Shown one piece after another: positions 54,226 through 64,000 of a stretch of 64,000 nucleotides of DNA (its first letter is position 1; every line of letters begins with the position of its first letter). This stretch comes from Pseudomonas sp. GD03919. Its GTDB lineage: Bacteria; Pseudomonadota; Gammaproteobacteria; Pseudomonadales; Pseudomonadaceae. Location: NCBI RefSeq assembly GCF_029814935.1, contig NZ_CP104582.1:1116001-1180000 (forward strand), written 5' to 3'. Under the pieces are notes generated by a model. It had not been told where the DNA came from. It was given only the letters and a program-made list of their open reading frames with translations, and made no database searches. Both the position numbers and the translations under genes were made by a program.

Positions 54226-54987
54226 ATGACCTTGCGCCCTACGCTGCTATTGCTCGTTGCCAGTTTGCTCGGTGGTTGCGTGACCACGGGCGATGTCGAC
54301 CCCATGCGTACGGCGAAAGGGCGTGACGAAGCACGCGATGCCTATGTGCAACTCGGCATCGCCTACATCCAGCAGGGCGATACCCAGCGTGCCAAGGTGC
54401 CGCTGAGGAATGCGCTGGAGCTGGACTCCTCGAACGCCGATGCCCATGCGGCACTGGCCATGGCGTTCCAACTGGAGATGGAGTCGAAGCTGGCTGACGA
54501 GCATTTTCGCAAGGCGCTGTCGCAGCGCCCGAACGACGCGCGTCTGCTGAATAACTACGGTGGTTTCCTGTTCGAGCAACAGCGCTATCAGGACGCCATG
54601 AACACCTACCTCAAGGCCGCAGAAGATAATCTCTACCCGGAGCGCTCCCGTGTGTTCGAGAACCTGGGGCTCACGGCCCTGCAACTGAACCAGCGCGAGC
54701 AGGCCAAGCAATACTTTCAGCGTGCCCTGCGCCTGAGCAGTCGCCAACCGCGCGCGTTGCTGGAAATGGCCGTCATGTCCTACGAGGACAAGGAATACGT
54801 ACCGGCCCGTCGTTACTACGACAGCTACAGCGAATTGGCGCCGCAGAACGCGCGTAGCCTGTTGCTCGGTGCACGCCTGGCCGAAGTGTTCGAGGACCGT
54901 GACCGGGCTGCCAGCCTGGGGCTGCAATTACGGCGCCTGTACCCGGCGTCTCGGGAATATGAGCAATATGTTTCGGGGCAACAATGA
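54226..54987 (+). CDS. pilF: Type IV pilus pilotin lipoprotein PilF (PilW)
   Basis: 253 residues from ATG 54226 with GAGAGGA upstream. Lipobox LLGGC puts the lipid on Cys18. Six TPR-like helix pairs follow (DAYVQLGIAYIQQGD, NNYGGFLFEQQRYQDAMNTY and others). Carries the PilQ secretin to the outer membrane. Overlaps rodZ as ATGA. Confidence 0.95.
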   Translation: MTLRPTLLLLVASLLGGCVTTGDVDPMRTAKGRDEARDAYVQLGIAYIQQGDTQRAKVPLRNALELDSSNADAHAALAMAFQLEMESKLADEHFRKALSQRPNDARLLNNYGGFLFEQQRYQDAMNTYLKAAEDNLYPERSRVFENLGLTALQLNQREQAKQYFQRALRLSSRQPRALLEMAVMSYEDKEYVPARRYYDSYSELAPQNARSLLLGARLAEVFEDRDRAASLGLQLRRLYPASREYEQYVSGQQ

Positions 54988-55985
54988 ACGCGGCACATAG
55001 CGAAGTGAATCAGCCGATGCCGACCAATCCTGGTGAAAGCCTGCGTCAGGCCCGTGAAATCAAGGGCCTGAGCATTGCTGAGGTGGCGACGCAGCTCAAT
55101 CTGACGCCGCAGCGTCTTGCCCAGATCGAAGCCGGTGCCTTCGACAAGCTGCCGGGCCCCACCTTTGCCCGTGGCTACATTCGCGCCTACGCCAAGCTGC
55201 TCGAGCTGGACCAGAACCGCCTGGTGATGGAGTTCGATCAGTTCACCGGCACCGACGCCACCGGCAGCAGTGTGCATGCGCTGGGCCGTATCGAGGAACC
55301 GGTGCGCTATTCGCAGAGCATCCTGCGTCTGGTCAGCTTTTTGTTGCTGCTGGCGTTGATTGGTGGCGGTTTCTTCTGGTGGCAGGATCAGGGCCGCCCG
55401 GTTGCCAGCCTGGCCGATCTGGGGCTTGAGTATGTAGAGGTGGAGGGTGCCGACGGTACGACCCAGGTGCACTCGTTGGCCGAGCCTGAAGATCAGGCAG
55501 TTGCCGATGTGCAGGGCCGTGAGCCAAGCAGCCCGCTGCTGTTGCCGGTCGAGTCGGGACAGGCTCCGGAAGATGCTGGCGCTGCCGAGCAGCCGGCTGC
55601 TGAGGTCGCGCCTGAAAGCGCTGCAGCGCCCATTGTCGAGGCTGCAGATGCAGCGCCGGCAGCGGTTGCAGCGGAACCTGTTGCTGCGCAAGCTCCAGCG
55701 CCTGCAGCCACTGTGCCGGCACCTGCGCCTGCCGTGGCCGCTGGGCAGGGCGTAGTCAATGTGCAATTCACCGCCGATTGCTGGACGCAGGTGACCGATG
55801 CTGATGGCAAGGTGCTGCTCAGCGCGCTCAAGCGCAGTGGTGAGCGTATCGAACTGACTGGCAAGGCGCCGATAAAGCTACATCTGGGCTTCGCCCGGGG
55901 CGCACAGGTGACTTACAACGGCGAAAGCGTTGACGTCACACCGCATATCTCTGGCGAAACCGCGCGCCTGACACTGGGGTTGTAA
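54984..55985 (+). CDS. rodZ: Cell-shape protein RodZ
   Basis: 333 residues. N-terminal helix-turn-helix at about 17-85 (LRQAREIKGLSIAEVATQLN) that binds MreB, a membrane helix at 112-133, an Ala/Pro/Glu-rich linker at about 185-255, and the C-terminal periplasmic DUF4115 domain (NVQFTADCWTQVTDADGKVL). Linker length suits a Pseudomonas RodZ. Confidence 0.94.
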   Translation: MNAAHSEVNQPMPTNPGESLRQAREIKGLSIAEVATQLNLTPQRLAQIEAGAFDKLPGPTFARGYIRAYAKLLELDQNRLVMEFDQFTGTDATGSSVHALGRIEEPVRYSQSILRLVSFLLLLALIGGGFFWWQDQGRPVASLADLGLEYVEVEGADGTTQVHSLAEPEDQAVADVQGREPSSPLLLPVESGQAPEDAGAAEQPAAEVAPESAAAPIVEAADAAPAAVAAEPVAAQAPAPAATVPAPAPAVAAGQGVVNVQFTADCWTQVTDADGKVLLSALKRSGERIELTGKAPIKLHLGFARGAQVTYNGESVDVTPHISGETARLTLGL

Positions 55986-55988
55986 AGC

Positions 55989-57101
55989 ATGCATTGCGAA
56001 TCGCCGATCAAGCGCCGACAGTCGCGCAAGATTTGGGTTGGCTCGGTACCGGTGGGCGGCGATGCGCCGATTGCCGTGCAGAGCATGACCAATACCGACA
56101 CCAACGATGTGGCTGCCACTGTGGCACAGATCCGTCGCCTGGAAGATGCCGGCGCCGATATCGTGCGGGTTTCCGTGCCGGACATGGACGCCGCCGAGGC
56201 GTTCGGCCGCATCAAGCAGCAGGTGCGTGTACCGCTGGTGGCCGACATTCACTTCGACTACCAGATCGCCCTGCGTGTGGCTGAACTGGGTGTCGACTGC
56301 CTGCGCATCAACCCGGGCAACATTGGCCGCGAGGATCGCGTCAAGGCGGTGGTCGAAGCCGCTCGCGACAAGGGCATCCCGATCCGCATCGGCGTCAATG
56401 CCGGTTCGCTGGAGAAGGATCTGCAGAAGAAATATGGCGAGCCGACGCCCGAGGCCTTGGTCGAGTCTGCACTGCGCCATGTCGAGCATCTCGATCGCCT
56501 GAACTTCCCCGACTTCAAGGTTAGTGTGAAGGCCTCGGACGTGTTCATGGCCGTCGAGGCGTACCGTTTGTTGGCCAAGCAGATCGAGCAGCCGCTGCAC
56601 CTTGGTATCACCGAGGCTGGCGGTCTGCGTTCCGGTACGGTGAAATCCGCTGTCGGCCTGGGCATGCTGCTGGCCGAGGGCATTGGCGATACCATCCGTA
56701 TCTCGCTGGCTGCCGACCCTGTGGAGGAGATCAAGGTCGGTTTCGACATCCTCAAGTCCCTGCGCCTGCGCTCGCGTGGCATCAACTTCATCGCCTGCCC
56801 GAGCTGCTCGCGGCAGAACTTCGATGTGGTCAAGACCATGAACGAGCTGGAGACGCGCGTCGAGGATCTGCTGGTGCCGCTGGACGTGGCCGTGATCGGT
56901 TGCGTGGTCAATGGTCCTGGCGAAGCCAAGGAGGCGCATATCGGCCTCACGGGTGGTAGCCCGAACAACCTGGTCTATATCGATGGCAAACCGGCCTCGA
57001 AGCTGACCAACGAAAACCTGGTGGACGAGCTGGAAAAGCTCATTCGCGACAAGGCGGCCGAAAAGGTCGCCGCCGATGCTGCCGTGATCGTGCGCGGCTG
57101 A
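55989..57101 (+). CDS. ispG: 4-hydroxy-3-methylbut-2-enyl diphosphate synthase
   Basis: 370 residues. [4Fe-4S] ligands Cys270, Cys273 and Cys305, the next one usually Glu in VVNGPGEAK. Penultimate step of the MEP isoprenoid pathway; a further iron-sulfur enzyme near isc. Starts three bases after rodZ. Confidence 0.97.
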   Translation: MHCESPIKRRQSRKIWVGSVPVGGDAPIAVQSMTNTDTNDVAATVAQIRRLEDAGADIVRVSVPDMDAAEAFGRIKQQVRVPLVADIHFDYQIALRVAELGVDCLRINPGNIGREDRVKAVVEAARDKGIPIRIGVNAGSLEKDLQKKYGEPTPEALVESALRHVEHLDRLNFPDFKVSVKASDVFMAVEAYRLLAKQIEQPLHLGITEAGGLRSGTVKSAVGLGMLLAEGIGDTIRISLAADPVEEIKVGFDILKSLRLRSRGINFIACPSCSRQNFDVVKTMNELETRVEDLLVPLDVAVIGCVVNGPGEAKEAHIGLTGGSPNNLVYIDGKPASKLTNENLVDELEKLIRDKAAEKVAADAAVIVRG

Positions 57102-57121
57102 TCCGTGCGTAAGGAATACAT

Positions 57122-58408
57122 TTGAGCAAGTCCCTGCAAGCCATTCGTGGCATGAACGACATCCTGCCGGAGCAGACGCCTGCCTGGCGCTACCTGGAAA
57201 GTACCCTGGTCAACCTGCTCGACGGTTATGGCTACAAGGAAATCCGCCTGCCCATCGTCGAATACACCGAGCTGTTCGCTCGCGGTATCGGTGAAGGCAC
57301 CGACGTGGTCGACAAGGAGATGTACACCTTCCTCGACCGCAACGAAGAATCCCTGACCCTGCGTCCCGAAGGCACTGCCGGTTGCGTGCGCGCCGTGCTC
57401 GAGCATGGCCTGGCCGGTGGCGGTCAGGTGCAGAAGCTGTGGTATGCCGGCCCCATGTTCCGCTACGAGAAGCCGCAGAAGGGGCGTTATCGCCAGTTCC
57501 ATCAGGTGGGTGTGGAAGCCTTCAACCTGCCCGGGCCGGATGTCGATGCCGAGCTGATCGTGCTCACCTGGCGTCTGTGGAAAAAACTCGGTCTGGCCGA
57601 TGCGGTGACCCTGCAGCTCAACAGCCTGGGCTCCAGCGAGGCGCGCGCCGCCTATCGCGACGCCCTGGTGGCGTACCTGCGTGAGCGTTTCGACCAGCTC
57701 GACGAAGACAGCCAGCGCCGCCTGACGACCAACCCGCTGCGCATCCTCGACAGCAAGAACGAGGCGACCCAGGCCGTGTTGGTTGGTGCGCCGACCCTGG
57801 GCGACTACCTCGACGAGGAATCGCGTCTGCACTTCGAGGGCGTCAAGGCGCGCCTTGATGCGGCCGGCATTCGTTACCAGATCAACCATAAGCTGGTACG
57901 TGGCCTGGACTACTACAATCGCACCGTATTCGAGTGGGTCACCGACAAGCTTGGTGCCCAGGGTACGGTGTGTGCCGGTGGTCGTTACGATGGCCTGGTC
58001 ACGCAACTGGGCGGCAAGGCTACGCCGGGTGTCGGTTTCGCCATGGGCGTCGAGCGCCTGGTGCTGCTGCTGGAGACGCTCGAGCTGTTGCCGGCCGAAC
58101 TCAATCGTGCGGCTGACGTATACGTCTGCGCCTTTGGCGAAGCGGCGGAGCTGGCGGCGCTGACGCTGACCGAGCGTCTGCGCGACGAGTTGCCGGGGCT
58201 GCGTCTGCTGCTCAATAGCGGTGGCGGCAGCTTCAAGAGCCAGTTCAAGAAGGCCGACAAGAGCGGTGCACGCTATGCGCTGATTCTGGGGGACGACGAA
58301 TTGGCAGGCCGCGTGGTAGGTTGCAAGCCGCTGCGCGACGACAGTGAACAACAAAGTGTTGCCTGGGATGCTCTGGCTGAGCATCTGGCCGCCTGCCAGC
58401 AGGCCTGA
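57122..58408 (+). CDS. hisS: Histidyl-tRNA synthetase
   Basis: 428 residues from TTG 57122, with AAGGA upstream; the protein start [13 protein letters not shown] is conserved in the genus. Class II motifs: motif 2 [17 protein letters not shown], the histidine loop [20 protein letters not shown], and motif 3 [10 protein letters not shown]. Confidence 0.97.
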   Translation: MSKSLQAIRGMNDILPEQTPAWRYLESTLVNLLDGYGYKEIRLPIVEYTELFARGIGEGTDVVDKEMYTFLDRNEESLTLRPEGTAGCVRAVLEHGLAGGGQVQKLWYAGPMFRYEKPQKGRYRQFHQVGVEAFNLPGPDVDAELIVLTWRLWKKLGLADAVTLQLNSLGSSEARAAYRDALVAYLRERFDQLDEDSQRRLTTNPLRILDSKNEATQAVLVGAPTLGDYLDEESRLHFEGVKARLDAAGIRYQINHKLVRGLDYYNRTVFEWVTDKLGAQGTVCAGGRYDGLVTQLGGKATPGVGFAMGVERLVLLLETLELLPAELNRAADVYVCAFGEAAELAALTLTERLRDELPGLRLLLNSGGGSFKSQFKKADKSGARYALILGDDELAGRVVGCKPLRDDSEQQSVAWDALAEHLAACQQA

Positions 58409-58440
58409 GCAGGCTCTCGATTAGGAGTACGGGGTTAGAC

Positions 58441-59079
58441 ATGCAGACCGAAGACGAACAGATCGCGCAAATCAAGGACTGGTGGGATCGCAACGGCAAG
58501 CCTTTGCTCGCCGGTGGCGTGCTGGCGCTGGTAGCCGTATTCGGCTGGCAGGGCTGGCAGAAGTACCAGGACAACCAGGCGCAAGGCGCCTCGGTGCTTT
58601 ATCAGCAGTTGCTGGAAGCGGCGCTGGACCCAGCCGGTAAGCCCGATGCCGCGAAAGTCGCCGAGTTGGCCGGTAAGCTCAATAGCGAGTTCGCCGGTAC
58701 TCATTATGCTCAGTACGGCAGCCTGTTCGTCGCCAAGGTCGCTGTCGAGGCAAATCGTCTCGACGATGCCGCAGCAGCCTTGCAGCGCGTACTCGACAAG
58801 CCTGCCGATGCCACGCTCGGGGAACTGGCGCGTCAGCGCCTGGCACGTGTGCTGGCCGCGCAGGACAAGGCCGATGATGCGCTGAAGCTGCTCGACGCCA
58901 AGGTGGAGGATGCCTTCCTCGCCAGCCGTGAAGAACTCAAGGGCGACCTGTTGGTACAGCTGGGTCGCAGCGATGACGCGCACGCCGCCTATCAGAAGGC
59001 CAAGGATGCGCTGGCCGAAGACGCCGCTGTTGGCGGTCTGCAGATGAAGCTGGACGACCTGGCAAAAGGGGATGCGTGA
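58441..59079 (+). CDS. YfgM-like tetratricopeptide membrane protein
   Basis: 212 residues. EDEQIAQIKDWWDRNGKPLL precedes a single membrane helix (about residues 22-39), followed by a periplasmic TPR-type helical domain. E. coli YfgM attaches to SecYEG and periplasmic chaperones. Gene order hisS-yfgM-bamB-der is the conserved one. Confidence 0.92.
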   Translation: MQTEDEQIAQIKDWWDRNGKPLLAGGVLALVAVFGWQGWQKYQDNQAQGASVLYQQLLEAALDPAGKPDAAKVAELAGKLNSEFAGTHYAQYGSLFVAKVAVEANRLDDAAAALQRVLDKPADATLGELARQRLARVLAAQDKADDALKLLDAKVEDAFLASREELKGDLLVQLGRSDDAHAAYQKAKDALAEDAAVGGLQMKLDDLAKGDA

Positions 59080-60223
59080 CGTGATGCGTTGGAAGAATGC
59101 CGCACTGCTGGCTCTGGCCGTTCTGGCCGTGGGTTGCAGCAGCAATAGCAAGAAGGAACTGCCGCCCGCCGAGCTGGTCAAGTTCGACGAAGAAGTCGAG
59201 CTGCGCACCGAGTGGAGCCGCTCCGTCGGTGATGGTCAGGGTGAGACCTTCAACATGCTGGTGCCGGCCATCGACGGTGATGTGATCTACGCCGCCGATG
59301 TCGAAGGTTTGGTCATGGCCATGGACCGCACCAGCGGCAAGGTCATCTGGCGCAAGAAGCTCGACATCCCGGTGTCCGGTGCCATCGGTGTTGGTTACGG
59401 CCAGGTACTGCTGGGTACGCTCAAAGGTGAAGTGATCGCCCTCGACACCAGCGACGGTGAAGAGCAGTGGCGCTCGCGGGTGACCAGCGAAGTGCTGGCC
59501 GCGCCGGCCACCAATGGCGATATCGTCGTGGTGCAGACGCAGGATGACCGTCTGATCGCCTTCGATGCCAGCACCGGTAGCCAGCGCTGGATCGTTGAAA
59601 ATACTCCGGCCGTACTGACTCTGCGCGGCACGGGGGCACCGTTGGTGACCAACCGTCTGGTGGTTGCCGGTCTGTCCAGTGGCAAGGTGATTGCGGTCGA
59701 CGCCCAGCGTGGCCTGCCGGTCTGGGAGCAGCGCGTTGCCATTGCGCAAGGCCGCTCTGAGCTGGAGCGTGTGGTGGACATCGACGGTGGCCTGCTGCTG
59801 TCCGGCGGTACCGTCTATGCCGTGAGCTATCAGGGCCGCGTCGCAGCCATGGATCTGGAGTCCGGGCGTGTGCTGTGGCAGCGTGAGGCGTCCAGCTCGG
59901 TGGGTGTTGCCCAGGGCTTTGGTAACGTCTACGTCAGCCATGCCAGCGGTACCGTCGAAGGCATCGACGAGCGTAGCGCTTCGGCTCTGTGGAGCAACGA
60001 CTCCCTGGCACGCCGTCAGTTGTCGGCACCGCAAGTGTTCTCCAGTTACGTGGCCGTGGGCGATGTGGAAGGCTATCTGCACCTGCTGAGCCAGGTCGAT
60101 GGTCGCTTCGTCGGCCGTACCCGTATCGACAGCGACGGCCTGCGTGCCCAACCACTGGTGGTCGGGGACTGGCTGTATGTCTACGGCAACAGCGGTAAGT
60201 TGGTGGCACTGACCATCAAGTGA
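59072..60223 (+). CDS. bamB: Outer-membrane assembly lipoprotein BamB
   Basis: 383 residues. Signal with lipobox LAVGC, lipid on Cys22. Eight-bladed propeller of PQQ-like repeats (GLVMAMDRTSGKVIWRKKL, GEVIALDTSDGEEQWRSRV and others). Start at 59072 gives the MRDV beginning that I recall from P. putida; ATG 59084 is an alternative. Part of the BAM complex that folds outer-membrane proteins. Confidence 0.96.
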   Translation: MRDVMRWKNAALLALAVLAVGCSSNSKKELPPAELVKFDEEVELRTEWSRSVGDGQGETFNMLVPAIDGDVIYAADVEGLVMAMDRTSGKVIWRKKLDIPVSGAIGVGYGQVLLGTLKGEVIALDTSDGEEQWRSRVTSEVLAAPATNGDIVVVQTQDDRLIAFDASTGSQRWIVENTPAVLTLRGTGAPLVTNRLVVAGLSSGKVIAVDAQRGLPVWEQRVAIAQGRSELERVVDIDGGLLLSGGTVYAVSYQGRVAAMDLESGRVLWQREASSSVGVAQGFGNVYVSHASGTVEGIDERSASALWSNDSLARRQLSAPQVFSSYVAVGDVEGYLHLLSQVDGRFVGRTRIDSDGLRAQPLVVGDWLYVYGNSGKLVALTIK

Positions 60224-60305
60224 GGACGCTGTCCAGTACGCTCGCGCGATACTGAACGACTTCCTTGACTATGCTGCCGGTATGTCCGACAGCACGAAAC
60301 ATCCC

Positions 60306-60337
60306 GGCCGCTGCCCGTGCAGCGGCCTTTGCATTTT
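60306..60337 (+). terminator. Terminator/attenuator before der
   Basis: GGCCGCTGC-CCGT-GCAGCGGCC, nine perfect pairs, followed by TTTGCATTTT. Ends the bamB transcript, at least in part; der begins 26 bases later. Confidence 0.75.
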
Positions 60338-60362
60338 CTGAATTAACCAAGTGGAGAGCCTG

Positions 60363-61838
60363 ATGGTTCCCGTAATTGCCCTGGTGGGCCGGCCGAACGT
60401 CGGCAAGTCCACCCTGTTCAACCGCCTCACTCGTAGCCGCGACGCCATCGTCGGCGACCTTTCCGGTCTGACCCGCGACCGCCAGTACTGCGAGGCGAAG
60501 TGGCAGGGGCGTACCTATATCGTGATCGACACCGGCGGTATTTCCGGTGACGAGGAAGGCATCGATGCGAAGATGGCCGAGCAGTCGCTGCAGGCCATCG
60601 AAGAGGCCGATGCCGTGCTGTTCCTGGTGGACGCGCGCGCCGGCATGACCGCCTCGGACCAGATGATCGGCGAGCACCTGCGCCGTCGTAACAAGCAGAG
60701 CTTCCTGGTGGTGAACAAGGTCGACAACCTCGACGTCGATCTGGCTCGCGCCGAGTTCAGCCCCATGGGCCTGGGCGAGCCGCTGGCGATTGCCGGCGCC
60801 CACGGCCGCGGCATCACCCAGATGCTGGAAGTGGTGCTTGGCGCGTTCCCCAAGGATGCCGGCGAGCCGGAAGAGGGCGGCGAAGAGGAAGAAGTGCTGG
60901 AGGGCCAGGAGGCCAAGCGCATTCCCGGCCCGAGCGAGAAGGACGGTATCAAGCTGGCCATCATCGGCCGTCCCAACGTGGGCAAGTCGACGCTGGTCAA
61001 CCGTATGCTCGGCGAGGAGCGGGTCATCGTTTATGACCAGGCCGGCACCACGCGCGACAGCATCTACATCCCCTTCGAGCGTGACGACGAGAAATACACC
61101 CTAATCGACACCGCCGGTGTGCGTCGCCGCGGCAAGATCTTTGAGGCCGTGGAAAAGTTCTCCGTGGTCAAGACGCTACAGGCCATCCAGGATTCCAACG
61201 TCGTGGTGTTCGTCATGGACGCCCGCGAAGGCGTGGTCGACCACGACCTCAACTTGCTCGGCTTCGTGCTGGAAAGCGGCCGCGCGCTGGTCATCGCCCT
61301 GAACAAGTGGGACGGCATGGATCAGGGGCAAAAGGACTACGTGAAGACCGAGCTGGAGCGCCGGCTGTTCTTCGTCGACTTCGCCGATATCCACTTCATC
61401 TCTGCCCTGCATGGCACCGGCGTTGGCCATCTGTACAAATCGGTGCAGGCCTCGTTCAAGTCGGCCATCACCCGCTGGCCCACCAGCCGCCTGACGCAGA
61501 TTCTCGAAGACGCGGTCAGCGACCATGCACCGCCTTTGGTCAACGGTCGCCGCATCAAGCTGCGTTACGCCCACCTGGGTGGCGCCAACCCGCCGCTGAT
61601 CGTGATCCACGGTAACCAGGTTGACGCCGTGCCGCGCGCCTACACCCGTTACCTGGAAAACACCTTCCGCCGGGTGCTGAAACTGGTGGGTACGCCGATT
61701 CGTATCGAGTACAAGGGCGGTGAAAACCCCTACGAGGGCAACAAGAACAAGCTCACCGATCGCCAGGTGAACAAGAAACGTCGCCTGATGAGCCACCACA
61801 AGAAGGCCGAGAAGAAGCGCAAGGACAAGCGCAAGTAA
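60363..61838 (+). CDS. der: Ribosome biogenesis GTPase Der (EngA)
   Basis: 491 residues, two GTPase domains. GRPNVGKS at 9-16 and again at about 203-210; DTGG and DTAG switch segments; NKVD and NKWD specificity boxes. C-terminal KH-like domain and a very basic tail ([14 protein letters not shown]). Needed for 50S subunit assembly. Confidence 0.97.
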   Translation: MVPVIALVGRPNVGKSTLFNRLTRSRDAIVGDLSGLTRDRQYCEAKWQGRTYIVIDTGGISGDEEGIDAKMAEQSLQAIEEADAVLFLVDARAGMTASDQMIGEHLRRRNKQSFLVVNKVDNLDVDLARAEFSPMGLGEPLAIAGAHGRGITQMLEVVLGAFPKDAGEPEEGGEEEEVLEGQEAKRIPGPSEKDGIKLAIIGRPNVGKSTLVNRMLGEERVIVYDQAGTTRDSIYIPFERDDEKYTLIDTAGVRRRGKIFEAVEKFSVVKTLQAIQDSNVVVFVMDAREGVVDHDLNLLGFVLESGRALVIALNKWDGMDQGQKDYVKTELERRLFFVDFADIHFISALHGTGVGHLYKSVQASFKSAITRWPTSRLTQILEDAVSDHAPPLVNGRRIKLRYAHLGGANPPLIVIHGNQVDAVPRAYTRYLENTFRRVLKLVGTPIRIEYKGGENPYEGNKNKLTDRQVNKKRRLMSHHKKAEKKRKDKRK

Positions 61839-61915
61839 ACGTGGCCGCGCCGTGCATGTCGACTTTCATTCGGCATGCGCGGCATAAGCTTCTAGCTCCT
61901 TTTCATAAGGGCTGC

Positions 61916-61935
61916 GGGTGCCGTTTATGGCACCC
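61916..61935 (+). other. Hairpin between der and aminotransferase gene
   Basis: GGGTGCC-GTTTAT-GGCACCC without a T tract. Possible terminator of weak kind or mRNA structure, 46 bases before the next start. Confidence 0.4.
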
Positions 61936-61980
61936 TTCGGCTATCCTCGCGGCTTGCCTTGTTCTTCGTAGGAAGTCGCG

Positions 61981-63129
61981 ATGCTCGTCAGCAAATTGCC
62001 CAACGTCGGCACCACCATCTTCACGCGGATGTCCCAGCTCGCGCTGGAGACTGGTGCGATCAATCTGTCCCAGGGCTTCCCGGATTTCGACGGGCCACAG
62101 GCACTGCGCGAAGCCGTGGCGCGCCACGTCATGCAAGGGCGCAACCAGTATTGCCCGATGACCGGCCTGCCCGCGTTACGGCAGCAGGTGGCGGCCAAGC
62201 TCGCCCGCAGCTACGGCGTGCAGCGCGATGCCGATAGCGAGATCACCATCACGCCGGGGGCCACCGAGGCGATCTTCTGCGCGGTGCAGGCGCTGATTCA
62301 TCCGGGGGATGAAGCCATCGTCCTCGACCCTTGTTACGACAGTTACGAGCCGTCGGTGGAGCTGGCCGGTGGACGTTGCGTGCATGTGCCGCTGGCATTG
62401 CCGGACTTCGCTGTCGATTGGCAGCGTCTGGCTGATGCCATCACGCCGCGTACCCGACTGATCTTTCTCAACTCGCCACACAACCCGAGCGGTGCGTTGT
62501 TGACCCGTGTCGATCTGGACAGGCTGGCCGAACTGATTCGTGGCCGCGATATCCATGTGATCAGCGATGAGGTCTACGAGCACCTGATCTTCGATGGCCA
62601 ACGCCATGCCAGCGTGCTGGCCCACGAGGAGCTGTATCAGCGCGCCTTCGTGGTCAGCTCCTTCGGCAAGACCTATCACGTCACCGGCTGGAAGACCGGC
62701 TATGTGGTGGCGCCACCGGCATTGACCGCCGAGCTGCGCAAGATTCACCAGTACGTCAACTTTTGCGGGGTGACGCCGTTGCAGTTCGCCCTGGCCGAGT
62801 TCATGGCCGCCTGCCCCGAGCATGTAGAGGAATTGCCGGCGTTCTACCAGGCCAAGCGCGACCTGTTCTGCGACCTGCTGGCCGACTCGCGCTTCACCTT
62901 CAGCCGCGCGCCGGGCACTTATTTTCAGCTGGCCGACTATTCGGCGATTCGCCCCGATCTGGACGATGTGGCCATGGCCGAGTGGCTGACCCGCGAGCAC
63001 GGTGTGGCGGCGATTCCGGTATCGGTGTTCTATCAGTCGGCACCCAAGGACATGCGCCTGGTGCGTTTCTGCTTCGCCAAGCGTGAAGAAACCCTGCGCC
63101 AGGCCGCCGAGAAACTATGCGCGGTGTGA
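61981..63129 (+). CDS. PLP-dependent aminotransferase, methionine type (YbdL-like)
   Basis: 382 residues, class I fold. INLSQGFPDFDGP at the start, LNSPHNPSGALL, VISDEVYEHLIFDG, and the PLP lysine in SSFGKTYHVTGWKTGY. Closest to E. coli YbdL, which uses methionine and other amino acids. Followed by an omega-amidase gene, a pairing known for the recycling of methionine transamination products. Confidence 0.9.
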   Translation: MLVSKLPNVGTTIFTRMSQLALETGAINLSQGFPDFDGPQALREAVARHVMQGRNQYCPMTGLPALRQQVAAKLARSYGVQRDADSEITITPGATEAIFCAVQALIHPGDEAIVLDPCYDSYEPSVELAGGRCVHVPLALPDFAVDWQRLADAITPRTRLIFLNSPHNPSGALLTRVDLDRLAELIRGRDIHVISDEVYEHLIFDGQRHASVLAHEELYQRAFVVSSFGKTYHVTGWKTGYVVAPPALTAELRKIHQYVNFCGVTPLQFALAEFMAACPEHVEELPAFYQAKRDLFCDLLADSRFTFSRAPGTYFQLADYSAIRPDLDDVAMAEWLTREHGVAAIPVSVFYQSAPKDMRLVRFCFAKREETLRQAAEKLCAV

Positions 63130-63190
63130 GGGGCGGGCAGGGTCAGCCCGCCTGCAACGCGTTGACGATTACGGCAAACGAGGTACTGCG

Positions 63191-63973
63191 ATGAGCGATA
63201 AACCCGATATCGAACTGGCGCTGATCCAGACCAGCCTGGCCTGGCAGGATCCGGCCGCCAATCGCGAGCATTTCCAGAAACTGCTGGAGCAGGCGCGCGG
63301 TGCCGATCTGGTGATCCTGCCGGAGATGTTCAGCACCGGTTTTTCCATGGAGTCGGCCGCATTGGCCGAGCCCGAGAATGGCCCGACCACCCACTGGTTG
63401 CGTGAGCAGGCGCAGCGTATCGAGGCGGAGATCTGCGGCAGCCTGATCATCCAGGCGGCCGATGGCAGCTACCGCAATCGCCTGCTCTGGGCACGCCCGA
63501 ATGGCTCGCTGGCGCATTACGACAAGCGCCACCTGTTTCGCATGGCCGGTGAGCACAAGCATTACAGCGCCGGTAGCGAGCAGGTCGTGCTGGAGCTCAA
63601 GGGCTGGCGCGTGCGCCCGCTGATTTGCTACGACCTGCGCTTCCCGGTTTGGAGTCGCGATGCGGGTGGCACCGATCTACTGCTGTATACCGCCAACTGG
63701 CCGGGGGCGCGTCGCCACCACTGGAACCGCCTGCTGCCAGCGCGGGCCATCGAGAACCTGTGCTATGTCGCGGCTGTGAACCGTGTCGGCGAGGACGGCA
63801 AGGGCCACGCCTACACTGGCGATTCTCAGGTGCTGGACTTCCAGGGCGAGGCGTTAATGGCGGCAGGCGAGGGGGATGGTGTGTTCCGCGCTCGCCTGTC
63901 GAGCGAGGCACTGGCTGCTTACCGCGAGCGCTTCCCTGCACATCTGGACGCCGATGCCTTCACCTTGAACTGA
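63191..63973 (+). CDS. Omega-amidase YafV-type (nitrilase superfamily)
   Basis: 260 residues from ATG 63191; the longer open frame upstream is a shadow. Catalytic triad Glu45 (LPEMFSTGF), Lys112 (YDKRHLF) and Cys146 (ICYDLRFP). Hydrolyses 2-oxoglutaramate or ketosuccinamate left by transaminases, which fits its neighbour. Confidence 0.92.
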   Translation: MSDKPDIELALIQTSLAWQDPAANREHFQKLLEQARGADLVILPEMFSTGFSMESAALAEPENGPTTHWLREQAQRIEAEICGSLIIQAADGSYRNRLLWARPNGSLAHYDKRHLFRMAGEHKHYSAGSEQVVLELKGWRVRPLICYDLRFPVWSRDAGGTDLLLYTANWPGARRHHWNRLLPARAIENLCYVAAVNRVGEDGKGHAYTGDSQVLDFQGEALMAAGEGDGVFRARLSSEALAAYRERFPAHLDADAFTLN

Positions 63974-63990
63974 TCAGGAGCTAGACGAAC

Positions 63991-64000
63991 ATGGACGTAC
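63991..64000 (+). CDS. Start of next gene, cut by window edge
   Basis: ATGGACGTAC is preceded by CAGGAG at a suitable distance. Only three codons are visible, so the product cannot be named. Confidence 0.4.

Noticed and set aside
52953..54305. 450-codon frame opposite rlmN
   Set aside because: Antisense shadow; RlmN has the complete radical SAM motif.

Overview
The window is Pseudomonas chromosomal DNA, high in G+C and dense in genes. Gene order from queA to der (queA-tgt-yajC-secD-secF, suhB, trmJ-cysE-isc operon-ndk-rlmN-pilF-rodZ-ispG-hisS-yfgM-bamB-der) and protein similarity to P. aeruginosa and P. putida point to this genus. A member of the mendocina/oleovorans group is my guess; nothing in the window proves the species.

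Bases 1 to about 37180 are one end-to-end temperate prophage. It lies against the 3' end of a tRNA-Leu(CAA) gene (37182-37266, minus strand), the usual attachment target. Its other end lies left of the window: only the catalytic C-terminal part of the integrase is visible at base 2. After the integrase comes a leftward early operon (563-7845) of small, mostly ATGA-coupled genes: excisionase-like protein, cytosine methyltransferase, an HD phosphohydrolase, a PrtN-type activator, a KilA-C-like protein and several unknowns. The immunity region follows. A LexA-like CI repressor (8968-9651) is co-oriented with two accessory genes, one with TerB-like and BRCT domains. A divergent Cro (9756-9983) leads a rightward early operon with CII, a DksA/TraR zinc finger, a TOPRIM-VapE primase-helicase and a Q-like regulator. 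Matching operator-like palindromes sit at 7908-7924 and 9706-9722, each inside a promoter.

The late operon (14597-37033) runs holin, HNH nuclease, terminase, then an HK97-type head (portal, S49 protease, capsid, connectors). It continues with a complete Mu-type contractile tail (terminator, DUF2635, sheath, tube, frameshifted chaperone, tape measure, N, P, spike 45, 46, 47, 48, fibre, fibre assembly). It closes with a papain-like hydrolase, a membrane protein, a lambda R-type lysozyme and nested Rz/Rz1 spanins. The head/tail combination recalls Shigella phage SfV. No structural gene looks broken, so the prophage may be functional.

Bases 37267-64000 are core genome. An N-terminally decayed periplasmic binding protein follows the tRNA. 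Next come tRNA-queuosine genes with the Sec accessory genes, then suhB on the opposite strand. After that are trmJ, cysE and the complete isc iron-sulfur operon, with an IscR type 1 operator over its promoter. The block ends with ndk, rlmN, a type IV pilus pilotin, rodZ, ispG, hisS, a YfgM-like protein, bamB, der, a methionine-type aminotransferase and a YafV-type omega-amidase. I saw no rRNA, CRISPR array or insertion sequence.
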